This document shows, piece by piece, positions 52,148-61,127 of a DNA stretch of 64,000 nt (position 1 is its first letter; each line of letters opens with the position of its first letter). The translations under genes were made by a program, and so were the position numbers. Below the pieces are notes generated by a model that made no database searches, was not told the origin of the DNA, and saw only the letters and a list, made by a program, of their open reading frames with translations. Location: the NCBI GenBank assembly GCA_018667335.1, contig JABIVD010000052.1, positions 100,273 through 164,272 on the forward strand, in the 5' to 3' direction. The stretch comes from Rhodospirillaceae bacterium. GTDB taxonomy: Bacteria > Pseudomonadota > Alphaproteobacteria > UBA6615.

Positions 52148-52283
52148 TATGGTCCTGCCGCGCCGCGAGCCTGTCCGACATCAGCGGCGAATTCGACAGA
52201 CCGAAGCCATACACACCGAACGCGACGGCGAAGACCGCAGCAAGTGCATAGACCGAAGTGGACTGTCGAACTTTCTCACTCAA
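51972..52283 (-). CDS. Small membrane-anchored protein with NPDV–EGR motif, TTG start
   Basis: 103 residues from a TTG at 52283 overlapping the preceding stop (TTGA). An N-terminal membrane helix (VYALAAVFAVAFGVYGFG) is followed by a periplasmic domain with ASAYWERNPDVRADAFFG and HYERHGIYEGRRWG. The Y-x5-NPDV…HY…G…EGR pattern resembles a short motif that recurs in alphaproteobacterial glycosyltransferases and surface proteins. Coupling to the phosphatase-fold gene suggests they act together at the membrane. No function is assigned. Confidence 0.7.
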   Translation of the reverse strand: MSEKVRQSTSVYALAAVFAVAFGVYGFGLSNSPLMSDRLAARQDHIRQHYDLWPAEVRASAYWERNPDVRADAFFGEGGAQGIFGAWVHYERHGIYEGRRWGP

Positions 52284-53920
52284 CGGGCGAACTCCAGCTC
52301 CATCCAGTCGCTCCAGCGCCCTTCGGCATCTGCCCGACGGACGCGGAACCGCGCCTTCCCGTAGGGCACGATCCAGGTCGACCAGTAGGATTCCTCGATT
52401 CGGCCAAAATCATACCGCGTTCCCTCGACTTCGATCTCGCCGTCCAGCGTCAGCAGGCCGGTGCCCGCCTCATAGGCAACTATATGCGTTGCCCCCGCGT
52501 CGCCCGTCCACGCCAGATAAGCCGTATCGGCGATGTCCGCGTAACGAATTTGCCCGTCCGCGCCCGGATGGACCCAGCGCGGCCCACCGGTCCCGCCCGC
52601 GTCGTCGGAATTCCGGACCGTGCGCACGCGCATGCTGGCGACCTCATCTTCGAGATGCCGACGCAACGGGGCGACACGTGGATCGTCACCCGCCAGGGGT
52701 GACAGCTCGTCCGGGTCGGCATCGAGATCCCAGGCCTCGACACCGACGATGCGGCCATCGCCGATTTGCACCTGGACCTTCATGTCACCGTCCCGCGCCG
52801 CCGCGACGAACTTCGTGACCTCCCCGGGGTCGGGTTCCGAGAAACCGGCGACGGAGGTGATCGCGGTCCATATTCGCTTCGTCGGGGGTAACCAGGCCGG
52901 GAAGCCGTCGCGTACTTCCTTCGTATCGCCGCCGCCATTGCCACGAAGACCCGCTAGCTTCGCCAGCATAGGGGCGATCATGTTGTGGTCGGTCGGATGG
53001 GTGAACACGGTCCCGCGGGGAATGTCGAGCATGCCCGGCGGCAACCAGACGAACAGCGGCACGCGCACGATCTCTTCGTGAAGATGCGCCGCACGGGTCG
53101 TCGAGGCATGGCCCACATTGCCGCGCTCGAGAAGTTCCTCGCCATGGTCTGCGGTGACCACCAGGATCGTGTTCTCGCGCAGGCCCGTGCGATTGAAGAA
53201 CCGCCAGAACTCGGCGAACCACTCGTCGAAATCGCGCACCCCGCCGATATAGGCGGATTCGACCCAGGGCCGATCGCCATCGCTGAAATCTATCGACCCC
53301 TCCGGCACGACCGGCTGGGTCGTGACCGCCGTAACCCGCGCGGCGAGATCCGGATTGCCATCGACGGCCGGCTTGACCAGGTCGTCGCCCGCGCTGAAAT
53401 GCTGCTGATAGGGCAGATGCGTGCCGAGATAATGGTACCAGAGATAGAAGGGCCGCCGGTCGCGCGCACGGCTGGCGAGCCAGTGCTTCAGCTCGACCCC
53501 CGGCTCAAGGGCGAGGCCGAGATTCTTGAACAGATCGATCGTCATGAACGACTGCAGGCCGGCGACAAGCCAGCCGTTGCGCGCGAATTCCTCCGTGATC
53601 GTGTCGAGCTCGGCCGGCACCGAATCCCCGCGGGTATGCGCGCCCTGATCGAACGGCGACAGGCCCGACAGGAGCGCGATCACGTTCGGCGCCGTCCAGG
53701 CCGAGACCGTGCGATGATTTGTGAACCGCACGCCATGGGGACCGGATTCGAGCAGGAGGTGAGGCAAATTCTCGTGCAGGACCGAATCCTCGCGCCAACT
53801 CTCGACCGTCAGCACGATCACATTGAGCGGACGATCGCGCACGAGATCGTGGACCGCCAATATGGCGATCAGCACGAAGCCGAGCGCGGCGACGCTAGGC
53901 GAAATCCAGGAGCGCGACAT
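52280..53920 (-). CDS. Alkaline-phosphatase-superfamily membrane enzyme (sulfatase fold, LtaS-like active site)
   Basis: 546 residues. An N-terminal anchor (VAALGFVLIAILAVHDLV) precedes the catalytic domain. Candidate metal and catalytic residues are E40 (LTVESWRED), T76 (SAWTAPNVIALLSG), H168 (YLGTHLPY) and D258/H259 (VVTADHGEELLE). A true sulfatase would have Cys or Ser in C-x-P-x-R at position 76; here it is Thr and the Arg is absent. The Glu/Thr/Asp/His set is that of lipoteichoic-acid synthase and phosphoethanolamine transferases. A role in adding or removing a phospho-group on an envelope glycan or lipid is inferred. It overlaps the VanZ-like gene by 26 bases. Confidence 0.8.
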   Translation of the reverse strand: MSRSWISPSVAALGFVLIAILAVHDLVRDRPLNVIVLTVESWREDSVLHENLPHLLLESGPHGVRFTNHRTVSAWTAPNVIALLSGLSPFDQGAHTRGDSVPAELDTITEEFARNGWLVAGLQSFMTIDLFKNLGLALEPGVELKHWLASRARDRRPFYLWYHYLGTHLPYQQHFSAGDDLVKPAVDGNPDLAARVTAVTTQPVVPEGSIDFSDGDRPWVESAYIGGVRDFDEWFAEFWRFFNRTGLRENTILVVTADHGEELLERGNVGHASTTRAAHLHEEIVRVPLFVWLPPGMLDIPRGTVFTHPTDHNMIAPMLAKLAGLRGNGGGDTKEVRDGFPAWLPPTKRIWTAITSVAGFSEPDPGEVTKFVAAARDGDMKVQVQIGDGRIVGVEAWDLDADPDELSPLAGDDPRVAPLRRHLEDEVASMRVRTVRNSDDAGGTGGPRWVHPGADGQIRYADIADTAYLAWTGDAGATHIVAYEAGTGLLTLDGEIEVEGTRYDFGRIEESYWSTWIVPYGKARFRVRRADAEGRWSDWMELEFAR

Positions 53921-54725
53921 TGATCACCAGCGGATGGACGGCATAGAGCAGACAGACAAACACAAGCGCACGGACCGCCAGGCGATCGCCCCGTAAGGAA
54001 AGGCGCTCTCCGGCAACGGCCAGCGCGAGCGCCCCGGCGAGGGCAGGAAGCACGCTCCAGTAGGGGAGAATGTCGGCACGGTAGGCGGTCCCGGCGAGCG
54101 CAAACAAGAATACACCCCCGATCGCGAGCACAAATGCCGCGATCACGCCCAGTCGCACCGCCGGCGGGCCAATTTCAAGGAGAAGACCGCGGCAGCCGGG
54201 CACCAAAGCCCGAACCAGCGAGATACCCGCGGCGGCACCGCATGCATTCACGAACATATCGCGTAGCCCGAAGGTGCGGCGCGGGTGCAGCCCTTGCAGA
54301 AACTCGTCATGGACGCCATAGGCGGCGACCGCAAAAAAGACGAACAGCAGCGTCAGCGCCGTACGTTCGGATGCGCGGATCGAGAAGTGAAGCACGATCG
54401 CAAGGATTACATATTGGGGGACATGGATTCGCTTGGCTGGAAAGGCTGGATCGGTTGAGGCCAGCCCGACGACCGCAAAAATCACCGCCGCGGCGATCCA
54501 TGGCCAGGCAATGGACAGAGTCCCGCGGCGCGCCTTCACACCAACGTAGATAATGACCCCAAGCACCAGGGCAGCGACGGCGATGAACGGCATACCGTCG
54601 CGAATGCCCCGGCCGAACGCATATCCGATCTCGCGCCACAGCACGAATGTGTTCACGTAGGCGACGACCAGGACGAGCGCCAAACAGTGAAACAGGAATG
54701 TACGCACGTGCAGCCTCGCATTCAT
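53895..54725 (-). CDS. VanZ-like membrane protein
   Basis: 276 residues with about eight membrane segments. The signature is VHDEFLQGLHPRRTFGLRDM followed by FVNACGAAAGISL, corresponding to the VanZ D-E-x-x-Q…R-x2-x2-D-x3-N-x2-G pattern. VanZ proteins confer low-level teicoplanin resistance in enterococci, and relatives in Gram-negatives occur with polysaccharide genes. It is first in an operon with the LtaS-like enzyme and two small membrane proteins. Confidence 0.82.
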   Translation of the reverse strand: MNARLHVRTFLFHCLALVLVVAYVNTFVLWREIGYAFGRGIRDGMPFIAVAALVLGVIIYVGVKARRGTLSIAWPWIAAAVIFAVVGLASTDPAFPAKRIHVPQYVILAIVLHFSIRASERTALTLLFVFFAVAAYGVHDEFLQGLHPRRTFGLRDMFVNACGAAAGISLVRALVPGCRGLLLEIGPPAVRLGVIAAFVLAIGGVFLFALAGTAYRADILPYWSVLPALAGALALAVAGERLSLRGDRLAVRALVFVCLLYAVHPLVINVALLDFA

Positions 54726-54795
54726 TCAACACGGTGTCCGTGTTCACTAGCGGTGTTGCAGAAATTTTTCCACGTGTCCTTGCGGCCTTCCGGCC

Positions 54796-55719
54796 TTATT
54801 GCGCGCGGCGATACAAATTGTTGAACAGCCAGCCCTGGCGATCACCAAACGCCAACAACGACCAGCTTCCGTTATTTTCGAGCAGCACGCCCGAATGAGT
54901 TCCGCGCGCGACCTGTGAAACCACCGGACATTTGGTGCTTCCGCAGCGCCGCATATTCGCGACGGTCGCGAGTATGTCAAAGGACGCCTCGAGCGGCCCC
55001 GGATAGGCGTCGGGGCGAATCACGGTCTGTGCAGAAACATGCGCAACGTCGGTCACAGCGAAGCCTGCAACATCGACGGCATGCCGCCCGACCAGCGAGA
55101 TCAGCCGCGCCGGGCTCCCGGGAATGACCGCCCAGGCCGAGAGGTTGTCGTCACCACATGACGGGAGATCGCCGGCGAACAATTGTGCTTCCCAGCCCGA
55201 TCGCAAGAGGTTCGGATGCACCGCGGCTGCAACATCCGGTCGGTCGAGCGTCACCTGGGTGCGCGCGACGATCCGGTTGCAACGCGCCAGGACAACATCG
55301 TTCAACCGCAGCCCCAGGCTCAGGTCGCCGGCCCAGCCCCGCGCCACAAGGATGTCATTGGGTGAAATATCGGACTCCGGAAAACCCGTCGCAACGAGCC
55401 GGTCGAGCCTGTCAAAATGCCCGGCCGAGCCATCGATTCCGCGCCACTCCTGGATCGTGAGCTGGGACTCGGACGGAAATGTATCGACGATTACGACCGG
55501 GCCCGCAGGCGCGTCGATGTCGAGTTCCGGCCGCTCCAGATTGTCGTCCACTATCGCCGGGACGGCGGGCGGGTCTTCGCGCACAGCGTTTCCAACTTCG
55601 ATCTGGCTGGAGGCAACCGGCGCGGAAACCGTGTCGTCTCGTTCGGTCGAGAACGCAATGAAAAGGGCCGCCACACTCGCGACCAGTCCAACTACGAATA
55701 TCCACCGATACACGCCCAT
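54796..55719 (-). CDS. Membrane-anchored periplasmic protein with C-terminal SH3-like domain
   Basis: 307 residues. MGVYRWIFVVGLVASVAALF is an N-terminal membrane anchor or uncleaved signal. It is followed by a Pro/Ala/Asp-rich spacer and a central region of unknown fold with cysteine pairs. The final 55 residues (ANMRRCGSTKCPVVSQVARG … GDRQGWLFNNLYRR) fit a bacterial SH3 domain, with the usual RSGPG loop altered to RRCGSTKC. Such domains bind peptidoglycan or peptides. The next gene on this strand is the VanZ-like gene 70 bases on. Function is unknown. Confidence 0.65.
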   Translation of the reverse strand: MGVYRWIFVVGLVASVAALFIAFSTERDDTVSAPVASSQIEVGNAVREDPPAVPAIVDDNLERPELDIDAPAGPVVIVDTFPSESQLTIQEWRGIDGSAGHFDRLDRLVATGFPESDISPNDILVARGWAGDLSLGLRLNDVVLARCNRIVARTQVTLDRPDVAAAVHPNLLRSGWEAQLFAGDLPSCGDDNLSAWAVIPGSPARLISLVGRHAVDVAGFAVTDVAHVSAQTVIRPDAYPGPLEASFDILATVANMRRCGSTKCPVVSQVARGTHSGVLLENNGSWSLLAFGDRQGWLFNNLYRRAQ

Positions 55720-55906
55720 CTGTTTCTCGTCGCCCTGGGGTCGAGTAAACGTCTCTGTATTGCCCGCAGGACAATAAGACCGAACGTTGATCTAGCGCGC
55801 GGCAGCGGTCGGGGACAAGGGTCTGTTCGCCAACGCACGCACCACGTGCGTATGCAGAAGCTTCAAAGCGCCATAACTTTAGGTTTGGTGCAAGTCGGCG
55901 GATGAC

Positions 55907-56182
55907 CTAGCGGTCGTCACGCATCGGCGGCGGCGGTCCCTCGAAACCGCGGAGCCGGTTCGACTGGCCTTCAAGTGGCACCGCGTAGCAATCGGCCGCG
56001 CCAATCGTGTCATAGCAATAAACCGGGACAACCGGCAGCGGGGCCTCGTCTTCCAACCAGCCCGCCGAAAGCACCTGATCGAAACTGGGCAAATCTTCGA
56101 TCCAGGGATTCTGGCACGCGGACAGCAGCAATCCCGCGCCCAGCGCAGCTCCAACCCGCCATCTGTTGCCTTTGAATTCCAT
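55907..56182 (-). CDS. Small lipoprotein
   Basis: 91 residues. The signal ends in the lipobox LLSAC (cysteine 23), so the mature protein is lipid-anchored. The short body has a conserved-looking VPVYCYDTIGAADCYAVPLEG with two cysteines and a Pro-rich end. Small lipoproteins with a YCYxTxGxxDCY core occur widely in related alphaproteobacteria. No function is known. The 187 bases between this gene and the SH3-like gene hold nothing recognisable. Confidence 0.75.
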   Translation of the reverse strand: MEFKGNRWRVGAALGAGLLLSACQNPWIEDLPSFDQVLSAGWLEDEAPLPVVPVYCYDTIGAADCYAVPLEGQSNRLRGFEGPPPPMRDDR

Positions 56183-56250
56183 CGACCCAACCTCAGTTAG
56201 GCTTAAGCCTAGCGCGAGCGGGTTAAGAGAGGATTTACTTGCGTGTGGCC

Positions 56251-57249
56251 TCAGGCGTTGACGTCGATCACCGTGCGGCCGCGTACGCCACCGGCCAGAA
56301 TCGACTTTGCCAGATCAGGAACTGCCCCGAGCGGTGCCACGCTTGTCATGGCATCCAGCTTGTCGAGCGGCAGATCCCCGGCAATCCGCTGCCAGATCCG
56401 GGCCCGGTTTTCCTGTGGCTGCATCACCGAATCGATGCCCAGAATGTTCACCCCGCGCAACAGGAACGGCAACACCGTTGTCTCCAAAATGTTGCCGCCC
56501 GCCAGCCCACAGGCCGCGACCGAACCGCCATATTTCATCTGTGCCAGGACAGTCGCGAGTGTCTTGCCCGCGACCGCATCGACGCATCCCGCCCAGCGTT
56601 CGCGCTCGAGCGGCCTGGATTCCGCCTCCGACAAATCAGCACGATCGATCACCTCCGACGCGCCCAGACCCTTGAGATAATCATCAAGCTCCCGGCGCCC
56701 CGACGAGGTCACGACCGTGTACCCAAGCTTCGCCAGAATGGCGATCGCGACACTGCCGACGCCGCCCGCGCCGCCGGTGACCAGCACCTCGCCCCGGTCG
56801 GGCGTGAGGCCGTGAGCCTCAAGTGCATCGACGCACAGCATGGACGTGAACCCGGCTGTGCCGACGGCCATCGCCTGCTGCGTCGTCAGCCCGTCGGGCA
56901 ACGGCACCAGCCAGTCGGCCTTTACTCTGGCCTTCTGCGCCAGACCGCCCCAGTGCGCCTCGCCGACACGCCAACCGGTCAGGACCACCTTGTCACCAGG
57001 CGCATAGGCCGCGTTATCGGACCGTTCCACGGTCCCGGCAAAATCGATGCCGGGCACATGCGGAAACTCTCGGACCAGACGGCCGACATTGCCGTTTACG
57101 ACCAGGCCGTCCTTGTAGTTGATGGTCGAATATTCAACCGCAACCGTGACGTCACCTTCGGGCAGGGCATCGACGTCGACATCCGTCACGGACGCTGACA
57201 CCTTTTCCTCCCCCTGCTCAAGCAGGACGGCCTTGAACGTTTCGCTCAT
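56251..57249 (-). CDS. acuI: Acrylyl-CoA reductase-type NADPH oxidoreductase (AcuI/YhdH family)
   Basis: 332 residues from the ATG at 57249. A long upstream extension crosses the tandem repeat and the thiolase end and was rejected. EYSTINYKDGLVVNGNVGRL, FPHVPGIDFAGTVERS and LVTGGAGGVGSVAIAILAKL are typical of the YhdH/AcuI branch of the medium-chain reductases. AcuI reduces acrylyl-CoA to propionyl-CoA using NADPH, detoxifying acrylate from DMSP or 3-hydroxypropionate metabolism. Assignment to this exact reaction is by family only. It follows the thiolase gene on the same strand. Confidence 0.8.
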   Translation of the reverse strand: MSETFKAVLLEQGEEKVSASVTDVDVDALPEGDVTVAVEYSTINYKDGLVVNGNVGRLVREFPHVPGIDFAGTVERSDNAAYAPGDKVVLTGWRVGEAHWGGLAQKARVKADWLVPLPDGLTTQQAMAVGTAGFTSMLCVDALEAHGLTPDRGEVLVTGGAGGVGSVAIAILAKLGYTVVTSSGRRELDDYLKGLGASEVIDRADLSEAESRPLERERWAGCVDAVAGKTLATVLAQMKYGGSVAACGLAGGNILETTVLPFLLRGVNILGIDSVMQPQENRARIWQRIAGDLPLDKLDAMTSVAPLGAVPDLAKSILAGGVRGRTVIDVNA

Positions 57250-57260
57250 GTCATCGCAAT

Positions 57261-57320
57261 CCTGATTTGACCTGGTTCGACCTGATTCGACCTGATTCGA
57301 CCTGATTCGACCTGATTCGA
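57261..57320. repeat. Six tandem copies of a 10-bp unit between thiolase and reductase genes
   Basis: Six head-to-tail copies of CCTGATTCGA: the first reads CCTGATTTGA, the second CCTGGTTCGA, and the last four are identical. The array ends 11 bases before the reductase start and 11 bases after the thiolase stop. The period equals one DNA helical turn. Confidence 0.95.
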
Positions 57321-57331
57321 GACGAAGCGGG

Positions 57332-58492
57332 CTAGCGCAGCGGCTCAAGAATCGAGACGTAGCTCGATACGGCCGAGCCGCCCATGTTGAACACGGCGCC
57401 CAGCTTCGGACTATCGAGTTGCAGATCACCCGCGGTGCCGGTGAGCTGCATCGATGCGATGGCATGCATCGAAAGCCCGGTCGCACCCAGTGGGTGGCCC
57501 TTGGACTTCAGACCGCCAGAGCGATTCACCGGCAGCTTGCCGTCGGCATAGGTCCAACCTTCCTTGATGGCGATCTCGCCCTGCCCCTTCGCGGTCAGGC
57601 CCATCGCCTCATAGGACAACAACTCGGCGCTCGTGAAACAGTCATGCACCTCGGCGAAACCAAGATCGTCGATCGAGATACCGGCCTCGGCGAAGGCACG
57701 AGAGAAGGCCTCAGCCGGCCCCTCGAAATCAATCACCGTGCGGCGCGACATGGGAAGGTAATCCTGCACATGCTGAGCCGCGCGGAAATAGACCGCCTTG
57801 TCCATCTTCAGCGCCGTATCGACATCGGTCAGCACGATGGCCGCCGCGCCGTCGGACACAAGCGAGCAATCGGTACGCTTGAGTGGCCCGGCGACAATCG
57901 GATTCTTCTCGGACACGTTCCGGCAGAAGTCATAGCCGAGATCCTTCTGCATCTGCGCATAGGGGTTGTCGCAGCCATTCTTGTGGTTCTTGGCCGCAAT
58001 CATCGCGAGTGCGTCGGACTTGTCGCCGTACTTCTGAAAGTAGGCATCCGTGATCTGGCCGAAGATCTCCGCGAAACTCGATGCCGATTCCTCACGCAGG
58101 TATGACGCCTTGGAGAGAATCCCGCCGAGCACCTCACCGGTGACGTCTGTCATCTTCTCGACCCCGACGCACAGGACAATGCGGCCGCGCTTGGCTGCAA
58201 TGTGATTGAGGCCCTGATAGATGGCAGCGGATCCGGTCGCGCAGGCATTCTCGACATGGGTCGAGGGCTTGAAGCGCAGATCCTCATGGGCCTGCAACAC
58301 CAGTGACGCCGGAAACTCCTGATTCACGAAACCACCGCCGAAGGTGCCCAGATAGATCGCATCCACATCCTTCGGCTCGACGCCGGCGTCGCGCATCGCG
58401 CCCGTGGCGACGCTGACGATCATGTCCTCGATGTCATCGTCTACGCGCTTGCCAAATTTCAGATGGTCCCAACCAACAATACATGCGGTCAT
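57332..58492 (-). CDS. Thiolase family protein (acetyl-CoA acetyltransferase/SCP-x type)
   Basis: 386 residues. The nucleophile cysteine is in THVENACATGSAAIYQG, the histidine is in FAEVHDCFTSAE, and the closing block is GGLKSKGHPLGATGLSMH. The E-V-H-D-C-F pattern places it with SCP-x-like thiolases and not with PhaA or FadA. These cleave or join acyl-CoA and acetyl-CoA. With an AcuI-like reductase next on the strand, a role in short-chain acyl-CoA metabolism is plausible. Confidence 0.9.
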   Translation of the reverse strand: MTACIVGWDHLKFGKRVDDDIEDMIVSVATGAMRDAGVEPKDVDAIYLGTFGGGFVNQEFPASLVLQAHEDLRFKPSTHVENACATGSAAIYQGLNHIAAKRGRIVLCVGVEKMTDVTGEVLGGILSKASYLREESASSFAEIFGQITDAYFQKYGDKSDALAMIAAKNHKNGCDNPYAQMQKDLGYDFCRNVSEKNPIVAGPLKRTDCSLVSDGAAAIVLTDVDTALKMDKAVYFRAAQHVQDYLPMSRRTVIDFEGPAEAFSRAFAEAGISIDDLGFAEVHDCFTSAELLSYEAMGLTAKGQGEIAIKEGWTYADGKLPVNRSGGLKSKGHPLGATGLSMHAIASMQLTGTAGDLQLDSPKLGAVFNMGGSAVSSYVSILEPLR

Positions 58493-58694
58493 GCGTGTCT
58501 CTCCTCTGTCTCAAAGGGCGCCCGTGGGCGCGGCCCGTTTCACATTGGTTCGGCGAAACATTCGCCGGAAACCTTAGGTGCAGTGCACAATCGAACATGA
58601 AATATAGGCCCGCAAATGGCAGAAGTCAGCCAAAAGGCGGAGACGGGCTCACCCATTGCGCAACAGATTGAATTGTTTACAAAAAACCAGCGTC

Positions 58695-58715
58695 TCCTAG
58701 CCTGGACGGCTAGGA
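58695..58715. promoter_or_regulatory. 8-bp inverted repeat upstream of the lipoprotein gene
   Basis: TCCTAGCC-TGGAC-GGCTAGGA has perfect arms and lies 38 bases before the lipoprotein start, in the 260-base gap between divergent thiolase and lipoprotein genes. An A-run at about 58679–58686 gives a T-run on the minus strand, but it is too far from the stem for a clear terminator. It could be an operator. Confidence 0.35.
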
Positions 58716-58752
58716 TATCCACCTGCGCAACATCTTTACTGGCCCATCTGTC

Positions 58753-59349
58753 ATGCCTCGGCTTGCCCTCCTGACCACGCTGATTGCGGCCGCTCTGCTG
58801 ACCGCATGCACTCAAGGTTCCGCCGTCAGGGATCTCGAGGGTCGACGACTGGGTCAGCTGGACTGGCAACCGATCGCCGCGAATGAAGCAAGGCTATCGA
58901 TCATGGATGATCGGGCGCGGGTTCTGTCACGCGAGAAAGTCGAGCTTCACAGCCGATATATGGAACGATGGTCCCTGGAGGGCGGGCATCTGGTTTATGA
59001 AGCCCTGGTGAGTGGCGGCTTCGGGTCGGAAAGCGAAAGCCCGTCCTACCTGCATCGGCTCTACGGCAACGACCCGGCGTTGCAGCAGCAAGGCGTGCGC
59101 TTCGACGTTGACGATATTCGCGGGCGCCGAGACCTCACATTTGTCGTGGCGCATTCAAGGCGCGTCACTTGCTTTGTGTTCGTCTCGATCTTCGGTGAAA
59201 CATCGATCGCGGATAGCCCGGGCAATCAGCTCCTGCGCGGTGGAATTTGTCAGCCGGTCCACGCCGGTGACCCGGCGGGTGACGACCTCGACTTTATCGG
59301 GATGCTGGAGAACCTGCGCGTCGACGGCAACGCGGTCTTGCGCGACTGA
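58753..59349 (+). CDS. Lipoprotein of unknown function
   Basis: 198 residues. MPRLALLTTLIAAALLTAC is a lipoprotein signal with the lipid-modified cysteine at 19. The mature part starts TQGSAVRDLEGRRLGQLDWQ and has aromatic and acidic stretches, with no family recognised. Two cysteines (VTCFVF and GGICQP) may form a disulfide. It stands alone on the plus strand, ending right at the convergent asnB stop, with no intergenic space. Confidence 0.7.
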   Translation: MPRLALLTTLIAAALLTACTQGSAVRDLEGRRLGQLDWQPIAANEARLSIMDDRARVLSREKVELHSRYMERWSLEGGHLVYEALVSGGFGSESESPSYLHRLYGNDPALQQQGVRFDVDDIRGRRDLTFVVAHSRRVTCFVFVSIFGETSIADSPGNQLLRGGICQPVHAGDPAGDDLDFIGMLENLRVDGNAVLRD

Positions 59350-61125
59350 TCAGGCCGCGCGACGCCCGGCCTCGAGCGCGTCGCGAACATTCTCGCTGTC
59401 GCGTACACCGAGAATGTGGTGGGCATGCCAGAGCGCATAGAACAGCAAAACCCAGGCGGCAAAACCCGGACGCTTCCCCTTCTTGGCGAAGAGCGCTTCC
59501 ACCGCGCGTGGGTCGCAAACTTCGAGCACACCGGGCTGATGCGCGACCAGCGGTCCGATCTCCAGCGCGCTGGCCTCCATCCACTCGGCGACAGGTACGC
59601 TGAAGCCACGCTTGCGTTCAAACGGACGTGCTTCGGGAAGGACACCATCGAGCCATTTCCGCAGAATCCATTTGCCGAGCCCATCACGCACCTTGAGAGA
59701 GTCGGGCATTCGAAACGCGACAGCCGCGACCTCCGGGTCCAGGAACGGCGTTCGCCCCTCAACGCCATGCGACATCAGGCACCGATCAACCTTGATCAAA
59801 AGATCATTGGGAAGCCAGTCCGCACAATCTGCCGCCTGTGCGGATTGCAGGCGGCTGAATGTGGCGGTATCGGCAGTTTGCTCGGCAGCAGCGATGCCGT
59901 CGCGCCAGCCTGTTAGCGGCTCGCGCAGCACGCCCAAGCCATCAAAGACGCCACGCGCGCGCATGCTTCGGCCGCCGCGCCACCACGGCCGCATGGCGCT
60001 GCGGTAACGGCCATAACCGGCAAAGAGTTCATCTCCGCCCTCACCGGTCAGAACCACTTTCAGCCCGGCCGCCTTCACGGCCTCCGCGAGGAAGTATGTC
60101 GGCACGATCGCATAGTCGGCCGCCGGGTCATCCATCGCCGCGGCGATCTTCGGAAGATCGCGCCAGAACATATCTGCGTCGATCGCCAGATCGGTCATCT
60201 CCGCCCCGGTGATCGCGGCCAGCTCCCGTGCGCGTGCGCGCTCGTCGGGAACGGATGTGCCAACAAATCCCGCAGTGAAAGCCTGCACCGGCTGGCTGTT
60301 GAGGTCCGACATGAGGGCAAGAAGCGCGGCGCTGTCGACCCCGCCGGACAAGAACATCCCATAGGGCACGTCGGAACGCTGATGCACTTCGACGCTATTG
60401 CGCAATGCCGTGTCGAGAAGCTCCAGCGCTGTTTCTTCGTCCCAGTCCGCCGCACCCTCCGACGGCAGAACGGACCGGCGCCGGCGGGCAACCACGCGGC
60501 CATCACGGACCACAACGGATTCCCCCGGAAGCACACGCATGATGGACCCAAACACGGTCTCGGCACCGGTCGAGAACTGAAGCTGGAGCAATTCGGCAAG
60601 CGCCGCCGGATTCACACGCGGCGTGACCATCCCGGATTCGATAAGCGCCTGCGGTTCCGAGGCAAACGCAAACCCACGATCCGTCTGGGCGTAGTACAGC
60701 GGCTTGATCCCGAATGGGTCGCGCGCCAGCACCAGCTGCCCCTCGATCGGGTCATACAGCGCAATGGCGTACATGCCCCGGAGATGATCAACAAAATCGA
60801 GGCCATATTTCCGGTAGAGGTGCAGCGGCGGTTCGCAGTCGGATTGGGTTGAGAATTCCTCACCCTCCATCTGCGCACGCAGCTCGACATAGTTGTAGAT
60901 TTCGCCATTCGCAACGAGGACAGCGCCGCCGGGTTCATAGAGGGGCTGATTGCCGGTCTCCAGATCGATGATCGCGAGCCGGGTCTGGCCCAGCGCGACA
61001 TTCCGCGCCGTATAGGCGCCCTCACCGTCCGGCCCCCGGTGCCGCACCGCATCGACCAGGCGCTGCAGAACATCCGCATCCGCGCTTGCACCGTCCGCCC
61101 ACATGACTCCTGCGATCCCACACAT
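59350..61125 (-). CDS. asnB: Asparagine synthase (glutamine-hydrolysing)-like amidotransferase
   Basis: 591 residues. The N-terminal MCGIAGVMWADG has the Cys2 nucleophile for glutamine hydrolysis, and VANGEIYNYVELRAQ is the conserved glutaminase loop. The ATP loop SGGVDSAALLALMSDLN and LTGEGGDELFAGYGRYR mark the synthetase domain. It makes asparagine, or in polysaccharide clusters amidates sugar carboxylates. It follows three glycosyltransferase genes with gaps of 2 bases, so a glycan-modifying role is possible. Confidence 0.92.
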   Translation of the reverse strand: MCGIAGVMWADGASADADVLQRLVDAVRHRGPDGEGAYTARNVALGQTRLAIIDLETGNQPLYEPGGAVLVANGEIYNYVELRAQMEGEEFSTQSDCEPPLHLYRKYGLDFVDHLRGMYAIALYDPIEGQLVLARDPFGIKPLYYAQTDRGFAFASEPQALIESGMVTPRVNPAALAELLQLQFSTGAETVFGSIMRVLPGESVVVRDGRVVARRRRSVLPSEGAADWDEETALELLDTALRNSVEVHQRSDVPYGMFLSGGVDSAALLALMSDLNSQPVQAFTAGFVGTSVPDERARARELAAITGAEMTDLAIDADMFWRDLPKIAAAMDDPAADYAIVPTYFLAEAVKAAGLKVVLTGEGGDELFAGYGRYRSAMRPWWRGGRSMRARGVFDGLGVLREPLTGWRDGIAAAEQTADTATFSRLQSAQAADCADWLPNDLLIKVDRCLMSHGVEGRTPFLDPEVAAVAFRMPDSLKVRDGLGKWILRKWLDGVLPEARPFERKRGFSVPVAEWMEASALEIGPLVAHQPGVLEVCDPRAVEALFAKKGKRPGFAAWVLLFYALWHAHHILGVRDSENVRDALEAGRRAA

Positions 61126-61127
61126 CG

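Noticed and set aside
57261..57320. CRISPR array
   Set aside because: Unit is 10 bp with no spacers and no cas genes; it is a simple tandem repeat.
57250..57486. 79-codon N-terminal extension of the AcuI-like reductase
   Set aside because: It runs through the tandem repeat and the end of the thiolase gene and is not homologous to the family.
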